This document shows positions 33,073 through 41,422 of a DNA stretch of 64,000 bases, piece after piece. Below the pieces are notes generated by a model. That model worked only from the letters and a program-made list of their open reading frames with translations, was not told the origin of the DNA and made no database searches. Location: contig JAJEFB010000016.1 of NCBI GenBank assembly GCA_022820665.1, positions 1 through 64,000 of the forward strand, read 5' to 3'. The stretch is from Anaerolineae bacterium (GTDB lineage Bacteria > Chloroflexota > Anaerolineae > Aggregatilineales > Phototrophicaceae). Position 1 is the stretch's first letter, and every line of letters begins with the position of its first letter. Both the position numbers and the translations under genes were made by a program.

Positions 33073-33142
33073 GCTCTCCTGGATAAACTCGGGGAGCGAA
33101 TATGGCTATCAAAGTTGTGCTGATTAGTGAGCAATGCAGGAC

Positions 33143-34195
33143 CTAAGCCGGTACGACCCAGATACGGTCAGCCGGGAAGTGCACATTGACCTCGTCGCCG
33201 ACGCCGATCGCGCCCGGCAGATCGGCGCTGCGGATGGCTTCGATCTCGTGGGCGCCGAGGGCAATCTTGTAGCGCGTATAGGTGCCGACATAAATGCGCT
33301 CGCGAATGCGGCCCCTGACAGAATTGTTTTCCGCGCTGTCATTGAGTCGTATCTGCTCCGGTCGGATCGTCATCACCGCGGCGCCGGACGGAGCGCGCTC
33401 GCCTTCTTGCGCGGCGAAGTGGAAATCGCCGATGTCAGTTCTCACCATGCCGTTATCACGCCGGGCGGGGATGAAGTTGACGCCGCCGAAGAAACGCGCC
33501 GCCCGCTCGCTGATGGGCCGCTGGTAAAACTCGGCCGGCGAGGCGTATTGCAGTAATAATCCATCAAACATCAAGGCGATTTGATCCGCCAGCAGCACCG
33601 CTTCTTCCTGGTCGTGCGTGACGAAGACTGTGGTCACCGCCAGGTCGCGTTGAATCGATAAGATCAGATCGCGCATTTCATCGCGCAGGTGGGCGTCGAG
33701 GTTGCTCAGCGGTTCATCCAGCAGCAAAACCCGCGGCTCGGTGATCAGCGCTCGCGCCAGCGCCACCCGCTGCTGCTGCCCGCCGGAAAGCTGGGTAGGC
33801 CGGCGTTTGGCGATATCCGGCAGTTTGACCAAGGCGAGCATTTCCGCCACTCTTTCGGTGATGACGCGCTTGTTGACACCGCGCATCTTCAAGCCGAAGC
33901 CGACATTGTCGCCCACTGACATGTAGGGGAAAAGCAAATAGTTCTGGAAGACCATCACCGCCCCGCGCTTTTCGGCCGGGATCGGCAAAACGTCCTCACC
34001 GTCAAAAAGAATGCGCCCGGTAGTCGGCTGGATCAATCCAGCGATCATCTTCAAGGTGGTGGTCTTGCCACAGCCAGAGGGACCCAGAAAAGCCACCAGT
34101 TTTCCGGTGGGTATCTCCAGCGAAAAGTCGTCAACCGCTGCGACATCGCCCCCGCTGTAGACTTTCTGAATCTTGTCGAGGATGACCTGTGTCAT
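33143..34195 (-). CDS. ABC transporter ATP-binding protein (CysA/PotA/UgpC-like) with TOBE domain
   Basis: 350 residues: Walker A GPSGCGKTTTLK, Q-loop VFQNYLLFPYMSV, signature LSGGQQQRVALARAL, Walker B VLLLDEPLSNLDAHL and switch His in FVTHDQEEA, followed by a C-terminal TOBE-like beta domain with RPEQIRL and WVVPA. This type powers binding-protein-dependent importers for polyamines, ions or glycerol-3-phosphate. It lies next to a YnjB-like binding protein, but no permease gene is present between or beside them. The 126-bp gap upstream holds two palindromic repeats. Confidence 0.88.
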   Translation of the reverse strand: MTQVILDKIQKVYSGGDVAAVDDFSLEIPTGKLVAFLGPSGCGKTTTLKMIAGLIQPTTGRILFDGEDVLPIPAEKRGAVMVFQNYLLFPYMSVGDNVGFGLKMRGVNKRVITERVAEMLALVKLPDIAKRRPTQLSGGQQQRVALARALITEPRVLLLDEPLSNLDAHLRDEMRDLILSIQRDLAVTTVFVTHDQEEAVLLADQIALMFDGLLLQYASPAEFYQRPISERAARFFGGVNFIPARRDNGMVRTDIGDFHFAAQEGERAPSGAAVMTIRPEQIRLNDSAENNSVRGRIRERIYVGTYTRYKIALGAHEIEAIRSADLPGAIGVGDEVNVHFPADRIWVVPA

Positions 34196-34223
34196 ATTTG
34201 GGAAAATCTTCCCTTGTTTGCGA

Positions 34224-34246
34224 GGGGCGGCTCAGCGAGCCGCCCC
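34224..34246. repeat. GC-rich hairpin (arms GGGGCGGCTC)
   Basis: Perfect 10-bp stem around AGC, located in the gap between the ATPase and binding-protein genes. Member of the palindromic repeat family. Confidence 0.6.
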
Positions 34247-34286
34247 CACAGAGCTAGCGTTTCAACAGCAAAGGGTCGGAATGTAG

Positions 34287-34307
34287 GGGCGACTTAACAA
34301 GTCGCCC
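34287..34307. repeat. GTAGGGGCGA-type hairpin (arms GGGCGACTT)
   Basis: Perfect 9-bp stem around AAC, preceded by GTAG as in the copies at 41067 and 47234. It lies where a permease gene would be expected. Confidence 0.6.
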
Positions 34308-34321
34308 GCTAACAAATAAGT

Positions 34322-35593
34322 TTAACCCTGCAGCACGTTGGCTTCCCAATCCGCTTCGATCAGCGCCTGATACTCGGCAGCGATATCCGATACCAAGGCG
34401 CCCGCCAACCGCGCGGGATCGGCCGCGGCCTCGCCCAGGTTGTTGGCCGCCTCTTCCAGCGCGGCTACCTGGTCTTCGTCGGTGACGCGGCTGATATCAA
34501 TGCCGAAGCCCATGCCAAGTCCGTAATCGGGGACAATTTGACGCGCTTGACGGTCCGGCCGCACGATGAGATTGGCCAGCACCAAAGCCGCCGCTTTGTT
34601 GGGGGCGTTGTAGGGGATGGCGACATAGTTGAAATCGCCCACCAGATTGCTGTCGAAGGAGAAGGCGCGGCTTGTCGGCGGGATCAAGCCCGAGTTGATG
34701 TCTGGACCAGCGCCGGCCATCCGCTGCGTGATCGTGATGTCGATTTCGCCATTGGCGAAGAGTTCGTGCAATTCGTTGACATTGGCGGGATAGGTCTCGC
34801 CACCGCGCCAGAGGTTCGGCTTCCAGCTATTCAACATGTCCCAAAGCGCCGGCGTATGCTCGTCGTAGAGTTCCTGATTGAATTCGCCGACCCATTGGCT
34901 TTGCCCGCCGCTGATCTCGAAGAGCACCTGTTTAACAAAGCGTGTACCCTGGAAAGCGCCCGGTCCCGGCGCGATATAGGTGAAGCGGCCGGGGTTCATG
35001 GCGATCCAGTCGCTGAGTTCAGCATGGCTGCGCGGCAGATCCTCTGCCGACATGCGCGCGGAGTCGTAGATGTAATGGAACTGAGCACCGCCCCAGGGGC
35101 TCTCGAACCCGTCAACCGGACGACCGAAGTCTTGGTTGAGCGCGGGGTTGTCCCAATTGACATAGACGCTGTTGGGGATATTCTCCGACCAGGGGCCATA
35201 GAGAAGCTCAGCTTGCTTGAGCGTGAAGAAGTTTTCGCCATTGATCCAGATCAGGTCAATGGTGCCGTTATCGCCCTCGACGCCGGCTTCGGCTTCGCTC
35301 AAGACCTGGTTGACAGCGTCAACAGTGTCCGCCAGCGGCACGCGATTAAGCGTGACGTTGTACTCTTCGGCGAGCGGGATGCCGTAAGTCTCATCGACGA
35401 AGCCGTTGATCGAATCCGAACCGCCCCACATATACCAGTTGACCGTCATGCCGTCCGCTGCGGCGACAACATCGTCCCAGCTATCGAATCCCGGCGGCGC
35501 ATCCATCATGTCCTGCGCCACCGCCGTTCCAAATGCGCTCAACACCAGAGCGATGAGCAAGAAAACACTGACTAATACTCTTTTGCTTAACAT
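34322..35593 (-). CDS. ABC transporter solute-binding protein, YnjB-like
   Basis: 423 residues from ATG 35593 (AAAGGAAAG upstream). Sec signal peptide ending near GTAVAQ. The mature protein opens with a MTVNWYMWGGSDSINGFVDE segment, characteristic of YnjB-like type-2 binding proteins, and has DLIWINGENFFTLKQAELLYG and a NPGRFTYIAPGPGAFQGTRF segment. In Escherichia coli ynjB is followed by permease ynjC and ATPase ynjD; here only the ATPase follows. The ligand is unknown. It follows the isomerase gene by 69 bp in the minus-strand run. Confidence 0.85.
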   Translation of the reverse strand: MLSKRVLVSVFLLIALVLSAFGTAVAQDMMDAPPGFDSWDDVVAAADGMTVNWYMWGGSDSINGFVDETYGIPLAEEYNVTLNRVPLADTVDAVNQVLSEAEAGVEGDNGTIDLIWINGENFFTLKQAELLYGPWSENIPNSVYVNWDNPALNQDFGRPVDGFESPWGGAQFHYIYDSARMSAEDLPRSHAELSDWIAMNPGRFTYIAPGPGAFQGTRFVKQVLFEISGGQSQWVGEFNQELYDEHTPALWDMLNSWKPNLWRGGETYPANVNELHELFANGEIDITITQRMAGAGPDINSGLIPPTSRAFSFDSNLVGDFNYVAIPYNAPNKAAALVLANLIVRPDRQARQIVPDYGLGMGFGIDISRVTDEDQVAALEEAANNLGEAAADPARLAGALVSDIAAEYQALIEADWEANVLQG

Positions 35594-35662
35594 GGTCTTT
35601 CCTTTACTTGAACTAGATGAACAGAATTGCCACGCTCCCAAAATTCGGGAGATTGTCGCCTA

Positions 35663-37108
35663 TTATACGTTAACGCCTTCCAATTGTAGATATGCCGCTT
35701 CCGGCACATGCTCGACCAAGCGCATGCCCTTCCAGGCGGCGAATTCCATCAGTTCGTCAGTGACGTCGCCCTGGCCGACGGCGAAGTGGTGCTCGTGCCC
35801 GCGCACGGTTAAGGTGTTGATCAGATCCATCAGCGAAACCGGCTTCTTGTTGAGCTCGAATTCGGCAAACCAGCCGCGGGTGCCGTCAAAGCCTTTCTTG
35901 GCATGTTCGATGATTTGGGCGCGGATGACCAGCAGGCTGCTGCCGTCATCGCCGATATAGCTGACCGTCGTTTCCTGCGGAGCAAAGACCTGGTCGCCCG
36001 CCACGCCATAGGGTCCGTCGTCGCCCTTGCGTCCCAGGGTGACATGATCGACCCATTTGATGCCGTCGTCATTGGCGAAGTGCCGCGGCGAGACGCCACA
36101 GTGCCACATGAGCATGGCATTGGTTGCCGGGTCGAGCGCGGTCATGTCAAGCAAGGTCGCCGAACCCTGGCGCCCGCTCAAGACATTAAGCAAGTACATG
36201 CTGGCGGCGCCCAGGACATCGCCCTCGCAAGAGACGGCGATGCCGTCTTCGCTGCCCAGCCAGCTATAAGCCATGCAGGGCGCCACGCGATAATAGGGCT
36301 GGAAATTGGGCCAACATTGTACAGCCAGCGCGTCATAGTCGAACTCGCTCGCCAGGTCGCGCATGGCGAGATAGAGGCGTGTGACGCGGTCGAAAGCGTT
36401 GTCTTCGGTGACGGTGATTTCGCTCGCGGCGGACTTGATCTCCTTGACTGTCGCGCGGACCGGCGCCGGATCGTAGGCTTTGGCGCGCTCCACCAGTTCC
36501 GCCAGTTCATGCGGCAGCACGGCGATGCCCAGGCGGCTGCGCAGCAGGCGTTCGTCAAAGATCATGTCATTAAAGCCGGGCGAGAGATTGCCGATCCAGC
36601 CGATGCGCGAGCCTTCGATGTTTTTGACAGCGGTCAAAGCGCGGATGGTCACGGCGAAGCGATGCCGAAACTGCTCGGTTTCCACATGGCCGTAGAACCA
36701 CTTGAAAGGGATGTTCTCGTGTTTGAGGTAACGTTTCAAAATCGAGGCGAAGTGGCTCATGGAAACTACCGAGTGGATTTTGATCTCGCCATCTCGCTCG
36801 GGGTCTGGCGTCGCCCAAAGTCCCAGGCGGGGCGCGGCTTTAACGAGCGGCAGCAATTGCTCGCCCATGCTGCAGGCGGCGGTCTGCAAGAGCAAATAGT
36901 CGATCTGCCGCTCGCGCAGGTAGGCGGCGGCGCGGATCGATCCCTCTTCGGTCATGACTTCGTCATGTATGGCGATCAACTCAAAATCGAGTTCCTCCGA
37001 CAGTTTTTCCAAGCCGGCGATGGCGCGCGGCCGCTGGTTGTATTCGCCGGCGAAATAAGACGAGATCGAGGTGCCGATATAACCGACGCGCAGTTTATGC
37101 TTTGCCAT
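35663..37108 (-). CDS. L-fucose/L-arabinose isomerase-like protein
   Basis: 481 residues of the fucose isomerase superfamily (FucI/AraA fold). N-terminal Rossmann-like domain with VGYIGTSISSYFAGEYNQRP and QTAACSMGEQLLPLVKAAPR; the central part has WIGNLSPGFNDMIFDE. The second half contains WPNFQPYYRVAPCMAYSW and SCEGDVLGAASMYLL, with a probable metal-binding Glu in CEGD. The C-terminal part has a His-rich loop (RGHEHHFAVGQG). Expected chemistry is aldose-ketose isomerisation; the sugar is not known. It overlaps the dhaL gene by 14 bp, so isomerase and kinase subunits are co-translated, suggesting an isomerise-then-phosphorylate sequence. Confidence 0.83.
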   Translation of the reverse strand: MAKHKLRVGYIGTSISSYFAGEYNQRPRAIAGLEKLSEELDFELIAIHDEVMTEEGSIRAAAYLRERQIDYLLLQTAACSMGEQLLPLVKAAPRLGLWATPDPERDGEIKIHSVVSMSHFASILKRYLKHENIPFKWFYGHVETEQFRHRFAVTIRALTAVKNIEGSRIGWIGNLSPGFNDMIFDERLLRSRLGIAVLPHELAELVERAKAYDPAPVRATVKEIKSAASEITVTEDNAFDRVTRLYLAMRDLASEFDYDALAVQCWPNFQPYYRVAPCMAYSWLGSEDGIAVSCEGDVLGAASMYLLNVLSGRQGSATLLDMTALDPATNAMLMWHCGVSPRHFANDDGIKWVDHVTLGRKGDDGPYGVAGDQVFAPQETTVSYIGDDGSSLLVIRAQIIEHAKKGFDGTRGWFAEFELNKKPVSLMDLINTLTVRGHEHHFAVGQGDVTDELMEFAAWKGMRLVEHVPEAAYLQLEGVNV

Positions 37109-37736
37109 TCGTCATTTCCCTCCAATAGTTGTCCAGCGCCTCAAACATGAGCGCGATGGTCGTCGCGCCCGGGTCTTGATGACCGATACCGCGCTCGCCC
37201 AGGTACTTGGCTCGACCTTGCCGCGCGATCAATGCTCTGGTTGATTCAGCGCCATTGCTTGCGGCTTCCGCAGCGGCAGCCCAGGCATCGGCGATATTGT
37301 CATTGGCGGCAAAAGCCAGCACTGCCGGCTCCAAGGCGTCCACCATCGTTTTATCGCCGATCTCCGCCTTGCCGCGCGCTTTGACGCCGGCCAAGCTCGC
37401 AGCCCACAATTGGTTCAGATCGGCTTTGACCAGGCGCTCTTTGCCGCGGATGGCCGCGCCGCCTTTCAAGAAGAGCGTGCCAAAGAGTGCGCCCGATGCC
37501 CCACCCATGCCGTTCATCAGGGATTGCGCCGTCGTCAACCAGATCTCGCTCGGCTTCGGGTCAGGCAAGTCCGCGACTTCAGAAGCCGCCAGTTCGAATG
37601 CCCCACTGATGCTGGCGCCATGATCGCCGTCGCCCAGGGCGGCGTCCAGACGGTTCAACCGCTCTCGACTATCGGCAATGCGCGCGGCAATCGCCAGCAC
37701 CATCGCCTTCAAGTCGTCGGATCCGATTTCGCTCAT
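37095..37736 (-). CDS. dhaL: Dihydroxyacetone kinase, ADP/ATP-binding subunit DhaL-like
   Basis: 213 residues from ATG 37736; its start overlaps the dhaK stop as ATGA. DhaL hallmarks are LNRLDAALGDGDHGASISG with the Asp cluster that binds two magnesium ions and nucleotide, GMGGASGALFG (phosphate loop) and DKTMVDALEPA. With DhaK it phosphorylates dihydroxyacetone or another small ketose (erythrulose-type kinases share this architecture). No DhaM phosphoryl donor is visible, so free ATP is the likely donor. It overlaps the isomerase gene by 14 bp. Confidence 0.9.
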   Translation of the reverse strand: MSEIGSDDLKAMVLAIAARIADSRERLNRLDAALGDGDHGASISGAFELAASEVADLPDPKPSEIWLTTAQSLMNGMGGASGALFGTLFLKGGAAIRGKERLVKADLNQLWAASLAGVKARGKAEIGDKTMVDALEPAVLAFAANDNIADAWAAAAEAASNGAESTRALIARQGRAKYLGERGIGHQDPGATTIALMFEALDNYWREMTNGKA

Positions 37737-38743
37737 AGTTGTTTCATATAGGCGCCCTTGGCCGGCGCGTCCCACAAGGCTTTCAGTTCGTCATCGACGC
37801 GGCAGAGCGAGAGCGCGAAACCCGCCATTTCCTGGGTTGTGGCATAGGGTCCGATCCATGATTTGTAAACGCTTATGCCGGCTTGCGCCAGCTTTTCGGC
37901 GACGCGCTTGTACAAGATGAAGAGCTCCATCAGGGTCATGCTGCCGCTGTTGTTGAGCAGCACGAGGACCTCGTCGCCCGCTTGAAAGGGCAGGTCTTCC
38001 AGGATGGGCGGCAGCATCAGGTCGATGGTCTCGCGGGCGCTCAGCGCCTTTTGCCGTCCCATCCCCATTTCGCCATGCAATCCCATGCCGATTTCCATCT
38101 CGTCTTCCGGCATCTCGAACATGACTTCGCCGGTGACCGGGCTGGCGCAGGAACTCAATGACATCGCCAGGCTGCGCGTGTTGTCGCGGACTTTTTCCGC
38201 CAGGGCTTTTGCGGCGGCCAGATCGCCATCTCCTTCGCAGAAAGCGCCCAGCATCTTCCAGACAAAGAAGAGTCCGGCGGTGCCGCGGCGTTCCGGCTCG
38301 CGTCCTTTGGGGGCGCTGGAGATATCGTCATAAAGCACGACCATATCGACATTTGACAAACCTTCCATCTCACAGAGTTCCAGCGCCAGTTCGGCATTGA
38401 GCAAGTCCCCGGCGTGATGGGAAACGCAAACCAGCACGCCAGCGCCGCGATCGGCCGCCTTGATGCCCTGCAGGATGCGCTCGGGTCCTGGCGCGGTGAA
38501 GATCTCGCCCGCGATATTGACATCAAACAAGCCCTGGCCGATCCAGCCGATCATCGCTGGCTCGTGGCCGCTGCCGCAGCCGATGACCAAGGCGACCTTG
38601 CCTGGATCTTTGGGCGTCGCTCGCACTACCAAGCCTTCGTCGGTCAAGCGCGCGATATCGCCATAAGCGGCGCAGAAGCCGTCGAGCATGTCGCTGAGGA
38701 TATTTTCCGGCTGATTGATTAGTTTATGCACGCGCGCGCTCAT
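37733..38743 (-). CDS. dhaK: Dihydroxyacetone kinase, substrate-binding subunit DhaK-like
   Basis: 336 residues. Key DhaK features are LVIGCGSGHEPAMIGWIG, the DVNIAGEIFTAPGP loop, CVSHHAGDLLNAELA, and the His in MGLHGEMGMG that binds the keto-substrate as a hemiaminal. It is the substrate subunit for DhaL encoded immediately downstream (4-bp overlap). Placement beside a fucose-isomerase-like gene and a thiolase-like gene argues that the real substrate may be a ketose from a specialised pathway rather than dihydroxyacetone itself. It overlaps the DUF35 gene upstream by 4 bp. Confidence 0.9.
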   Translation of the reverse strand: MSARVHKLINQPENILSDMLDGFCAAYGDIARLTDEGLVVRATPKDPGKVALVIGCGSGHEPAMIGWIGQGLFDVNIAGEIFTAPGPERILQGIKAADRGAGVLVCVSHHAGDLLNAELALELCEMEGLSNVDMVVLYDDISSAPKGREPERRGTAGLFFVWKMLGAFCEGDGDLAAAKALAEKVRDNTRSLAMSLSSCASPVTGEVMFEMPEDEMEIGMGLHGEMGMGRQKALSARETIDLMLPPILEDLPFQAGDEVLVLLNNSGSMTLMELFILYKRVAEKLAQAGISVYKSWIGPYATTQEMAGFALSLCRVDDELKALWDAPAKGAYMKQL

Positions 38744-39279
38744 GGTTGTTGCCTCTCACTGTCCGCGACCGGAACAAAATACATCAGATGAATGGGATGA
38801 TGCACCGGCTCGTCGCTGTAAGCCACTCTTACGCGCAATCCCGAATGCGCCTGATCCGGCGCCGCCTTCAGCAAATGCGGGAAGAGCGTGTCGGCGCCGT
38901 CGAGCAGAACATAAGCCAGGACGTAAGGCGTCTCCAGCGCCCGAACATCATCGTTGCTGCCGGGCGAAAAGCGCAAGACCGAATAGGTCTTCACGACGCC
39001 TTCGCCCGATAATTCTACCCAGTCCGTCACCGCCAGGCAATTTGGGCAGAGCGGACGGGGCGGGGCGTAAACTTTGCCGCAGCCATGGCAGCGCGTGGCT
39101 AAAAAGCGCCCGTTCTCCAATTCCATAAAAAAGCGCGAGTATTTGCCCAGGCTGTATTTGTAGCTTTGCGTCAGCTCCATGGCGATGCGCTCAACTCCCC
39201 GGAACTGCGCCCAAGCGTCGCCCGCAGGCGCGCTCTCCGGCACGCGGATATCGATTTTGCTACGGACTTTTTCCGTCAT
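38740..39279 (-). CDS. DUF35/Zn-ribbon OB-fold protein, partner of the thiolase-like protein
   Basis: 179 residues from ATG 39279; an in-frame TTG lies two codons upstream. An N-terminal helix region is followed by a zinc ribbon (CHGCGK...CPNC) and an OB-fold (WVELSGEGVVKTYSVLRFSP). DUF35 proteins usually form complexes with thiolase-like enzymes, for example acetoacetyl-CoA thiolase/HMG-CoA synthase in archaea and the Ltp2 aldolase in steroid degradation, where they help to bind or channel the CoA substrate. The thiolase-like gene ends two bases before this start, strongly supporting a complex. It overlaps dhaK downstream. Confidence 0.88.
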   Translation of the reverse strand: MTEKVRSKIDIRVPESAPAGDAWAQFRGVERIAMELTQSYKYSLGKYSRFFMELENGRFLATRCHGCGKVYAPPRPLCPNCLAVTDWVELSGEGVVKTYSVLRFSPGSNDDVRALETPYVLAYVLLDGADTLFPHLLKAAPDQAHSGLRVRVAYSDEPVHHPIHLMYFVPVADSERQQP

Positions 39280-39281
39280 GC

Positions 39282-40481
39282 TCAATCCCGCCGCTCGAAT
39301 ATGTTCACGACGCTGATGCTGGCGATGCCGGCGTGGGTATCGGTCAAAGCGCGCCGCGCCTTCGCCACCTGCCGCCGGGGATCAACCGCGCCCCAAAGCT
39401 GCTGTACTACTTCAATCGCCTGCAGGATGCCGGTCGCGCCGACCGGCGCGCCCCGACCCAGCAAGCCGCCGCTCGTGTTGACGGGCAGCGCGCCATCAAG
39501 GTCGAAGATGCCATCGGCGACGCTCGGTCCGCCTTGGCCGCGCTCGACGAATCCCAGGTCTTCCACCGCCTGGATCTCGACGCCGCTGTAGCTGTCGTAT
39601 AGTTCGGCGACATCGATTTCTCGCATTGGATCGCTGATATTCGCCATAGCGTAAGCCTGCGCCGCCGCTGTTCGTTTGGCGCGGAAGTTAGTGAGTTCGG
39701 GATAGCGGTCGCCCAAGCGCATGGTATCGCTGCCGCAGCCTGTGGCCGTGAAGTAGACCGGCGCTCGCTTGTCAAATGCCGGGCAGTGCTCCCGCGCCCA
39801 TTCTTCTGTGGAAAGCAAAACGCAAGCTGCGCCGTCGCTCAGCAGGCTACAGTCGAAGAGTTTGTATGGTTCGGCGACCGGACGCGAGTTCATGACATCG
39901 TCGATCGAGATGTCCATGGGCTTTTGCGCGATGGGATTGAAGCCCGCGTTGCGCCGATTGCGCGCGGCGACATGGGCAAACTGCTCTTCGCGCGTGCCGT
40001 AGGCTTCCATGTGCGCGCGGATCATGGCTGCGTAAAAGCCGGTATAGTTGCCGCCGACCATCATCTCCCAATCAACATCGGCCGAAAGCGCGAAGAGCTG
40101 GTTCGCCGTCCGCGAAGAGACGCCGCGCCCGTTTTTCTCGCAGCCATAAACCAGGATAGAATCGCACAAGCCGCTCTGAATATGAGCCCAAGCCGCGCGC
40201 AGCGCCAGCGCGCCGGTTGCGCCGCCGCCTTCGACGCGGAGGTTGGGTTTGGGGATCATGCCGATGGTATCGTGCAGGATTGCGCCCAGCGTCATCTGCA
40301 AATTGAAGTGATCGCTCTCGTAGCTGGTCAAGCCCTGTTCGACCGCCGACAGGTCGTCCATGCCGGCATCGGCGAGGCAATCAAGCACGGCTTCCGCCAT
40401 CAAGTCGCGCAGGTTGCTGCCGCGGTGCTCGGATGCGATCGGCGTGACGCCGACTGCTGCGATTACCGGTACTTTGGACAT
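39282..40481 (-). CDS. Thiolase-fold protein lacking catalytic Cys and His (possible Ltp2-like aldolase)
   Basis: 399 residues of the SCP-x/nonspecific lipid-transfer thiolase family. The nucleophile loop, normally CA(S/T)G, reads GGGATG at residues 85-90, so the catalytic Cys is Gly87. The C-terminal NTSGGLLGRGAPVGATG is a family hallmark, but the His of GHPxGATG is Ala. Loss of both residues rules out normal thiolase chemistry. Ltp2-type retro-aldolases of steroid side-chain breakdown share the fold, lack the Cys, pair with DUF35 and use Tyr residues; here ELYDSYSG keeps candidate Tyr. It is the first gene of the minus-strand run, transcribed from the repeat-rich region right of it. The aldolase function is a family-based inference. 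Confidence 0.82.
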   Translation of the reverse strand: MSKVPVIAAVGVTPIASEHRGSNLRDLMAEAVLDCLADAGMDDLSAVEQGLTSYESDHFNLQMTLGAILHDTIGMIPKPNLRVEGGGATGALALRAAWAHIQSGLCDSILVYGCEKNGRGVSSRTANQLFALSADVDWEMMVGGNYTGFYAAMIRAHMEAYGTREEQFAHVAARNRRNAGFNPIAQKPMDISIDDVMNSRPVAEPYKLFDCSLLSDGAACVLLSTEEWAREHCPAFDKRAPVYFTATGCGSDTMRLGDRYPELTNFRAKRTAAAQAYAMANISDPMREIDVAELYDSYSGVEIQAVEDLGFVERGQGGPSVADGIFDLDGALPVNTSGGLLGRGAPVGATGILQAIEVVQQLWGAVDPRRQVAKARRALTDTHAGIASISVVNIFERRD

Positions 40482-40711
40482 CAAGGGTTCGCTCGATCGC
40501 GTTCAGGCATTGTCTGGCTTGCCTGCGGTTGTAGGTGTATTAGAGCCAATTCCACTCCATATCAGTGGCTGAGACCGCGTTTGAGGATAGCCAATAAGCG
40601 TCATGATGTCAAAAGCTGCGAAACTTCGACCAGGGCAATCGCTTCAAAATGGTGTTACTAGAAGGACATATAATCAAACTGAAAATTAACCATAGAGGCA
40701 CAGAAGTAATT
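40482..40711. other. Intergenic: upstream region of the ten-gene minus-strand run
   Basis: Should contain the promoter for the run; no convincing -35/-10 pair was identified by eye. A CATAGAGGCACAGAAG motif, typical of the flank of the MITE-like elements, starts the repeat block at about 40691. Confidence 0.35.
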
Positions 40712-40865
40712 GCAAGTAAGTCATGCGAAATTCGCTCCAGCTAACCCCATCCCCCGGCCCCTTCCCCAATGCATTGGGGAAGGGGAGTTTCGCGCAGCGG
40801 GAGCAAGTCTCCCCCATTGCAATGGGGGAGATTTAGAGGGGGTTAAATTTGCATTACTTACTTGG
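40712..40865. mobile_element. MITE-like element with terminal inverted repeats, copy 3 (with nested palindrome)
   Basis: Left end GCAAGTAAGTCATGC (40712-40726), right end GCATTACTTACTTGG (40851-40865). The core is replaced by a different repeat (40739-40846) beginning CTAACCCCATCCCCC and ending GATTTAGAGGGGGTTA, itself with complementary ends and two internal palindromes (CCCCAATGCATTGGGG and CCCCATTGCAATGGGG). Confidence 0.65.
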
Positions 40866-41030
40866 TTCTACTGAGAGCACAGAGAAAAGGATTTTTATTG
40901 ATAATACAGACTTATTTGTTATTGCAAATCAGAATTGGCGCCAGGTCAAATGTTGCGATCGTAATTTTTTGGAGCAGAATTAGTGGAGTTTTGCCCGATA
41001 AAAAGCTTGAACTCAGTATTCTTAGTAAAT

Positions 41031-41192
41031 GCAAGTAAGTCATGCAACGAAATAAGCCGCGTGTAGGGGCGACATATCATGTCGCCCGTCGATGCGATGG
41101 CGCGGTTTCGGGCGACCAGATTGGTCGCCCCTACGGGATTCGATTATTTTGTAGTTTCTATATTTCATCAATTTTTCGCATTACTTTCTTGG
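41031..41192. mobile_element. MITE-like element with terminal inverted repeats, copy 4
   Basis: Left end GCAAGTAAGTCATGC (41031-41045), right end GCATTACTTTCTTGG (41178-41192). The core holds two hairpins: arms GGGCGACAT (41067-41087) and GGGCGACCA (41110-41130), with GTAG and CTAC at the outer edges, so the pair forms one larger inverted structure. Confidence 0.65.
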
Positions 41193-41422
41193 GACTACAT
41201 TTGTGTCTTTGTGGTGAAAAAAACAATTTGAAGCGATTACCCTGAAAGTTCGACCTGCTAATGACCGAGTTTTCGGCGTCATAAGAAAGGACAGTTGCTG
41301 AATCCCTCGTCTGTTGAGATGACTCCCGACCTGTTTTCTTGGTATATCATAATGTATAGGAGATGCGACAGAGTTCCCGGCTTGTGGAAATGAAACAGCC
41401 AACTATGAATTGAGGACATCTT
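41193..41422. other. Intergenic: upstream region of the Tat binding-protein gene
   Basis: Contains a dispersed TTTGTGTCTTTGTGGTGAA repeat at its left. An AT-rich TATATCATAATGTATAGGAG segment (41343-41362) lies 60-80 bp before the start and may hold the -10 box. No gene seen. Confidence 0.35.

Noticed and set aside
35663..37108. Assignment as L-fucose isomerase (fucI) with gene symbol
   Set aside because: Only superfamily-level similarity is visible, and no fucose kinase or fuculose-phosphate aldolase gene is nearby.
39282..40481. Annotation as functional acetyl-CoA acyltransferase
   Set aside because: Both the Cys nucleophile and the catalytic His motif are substituted, so only the fold is supported.
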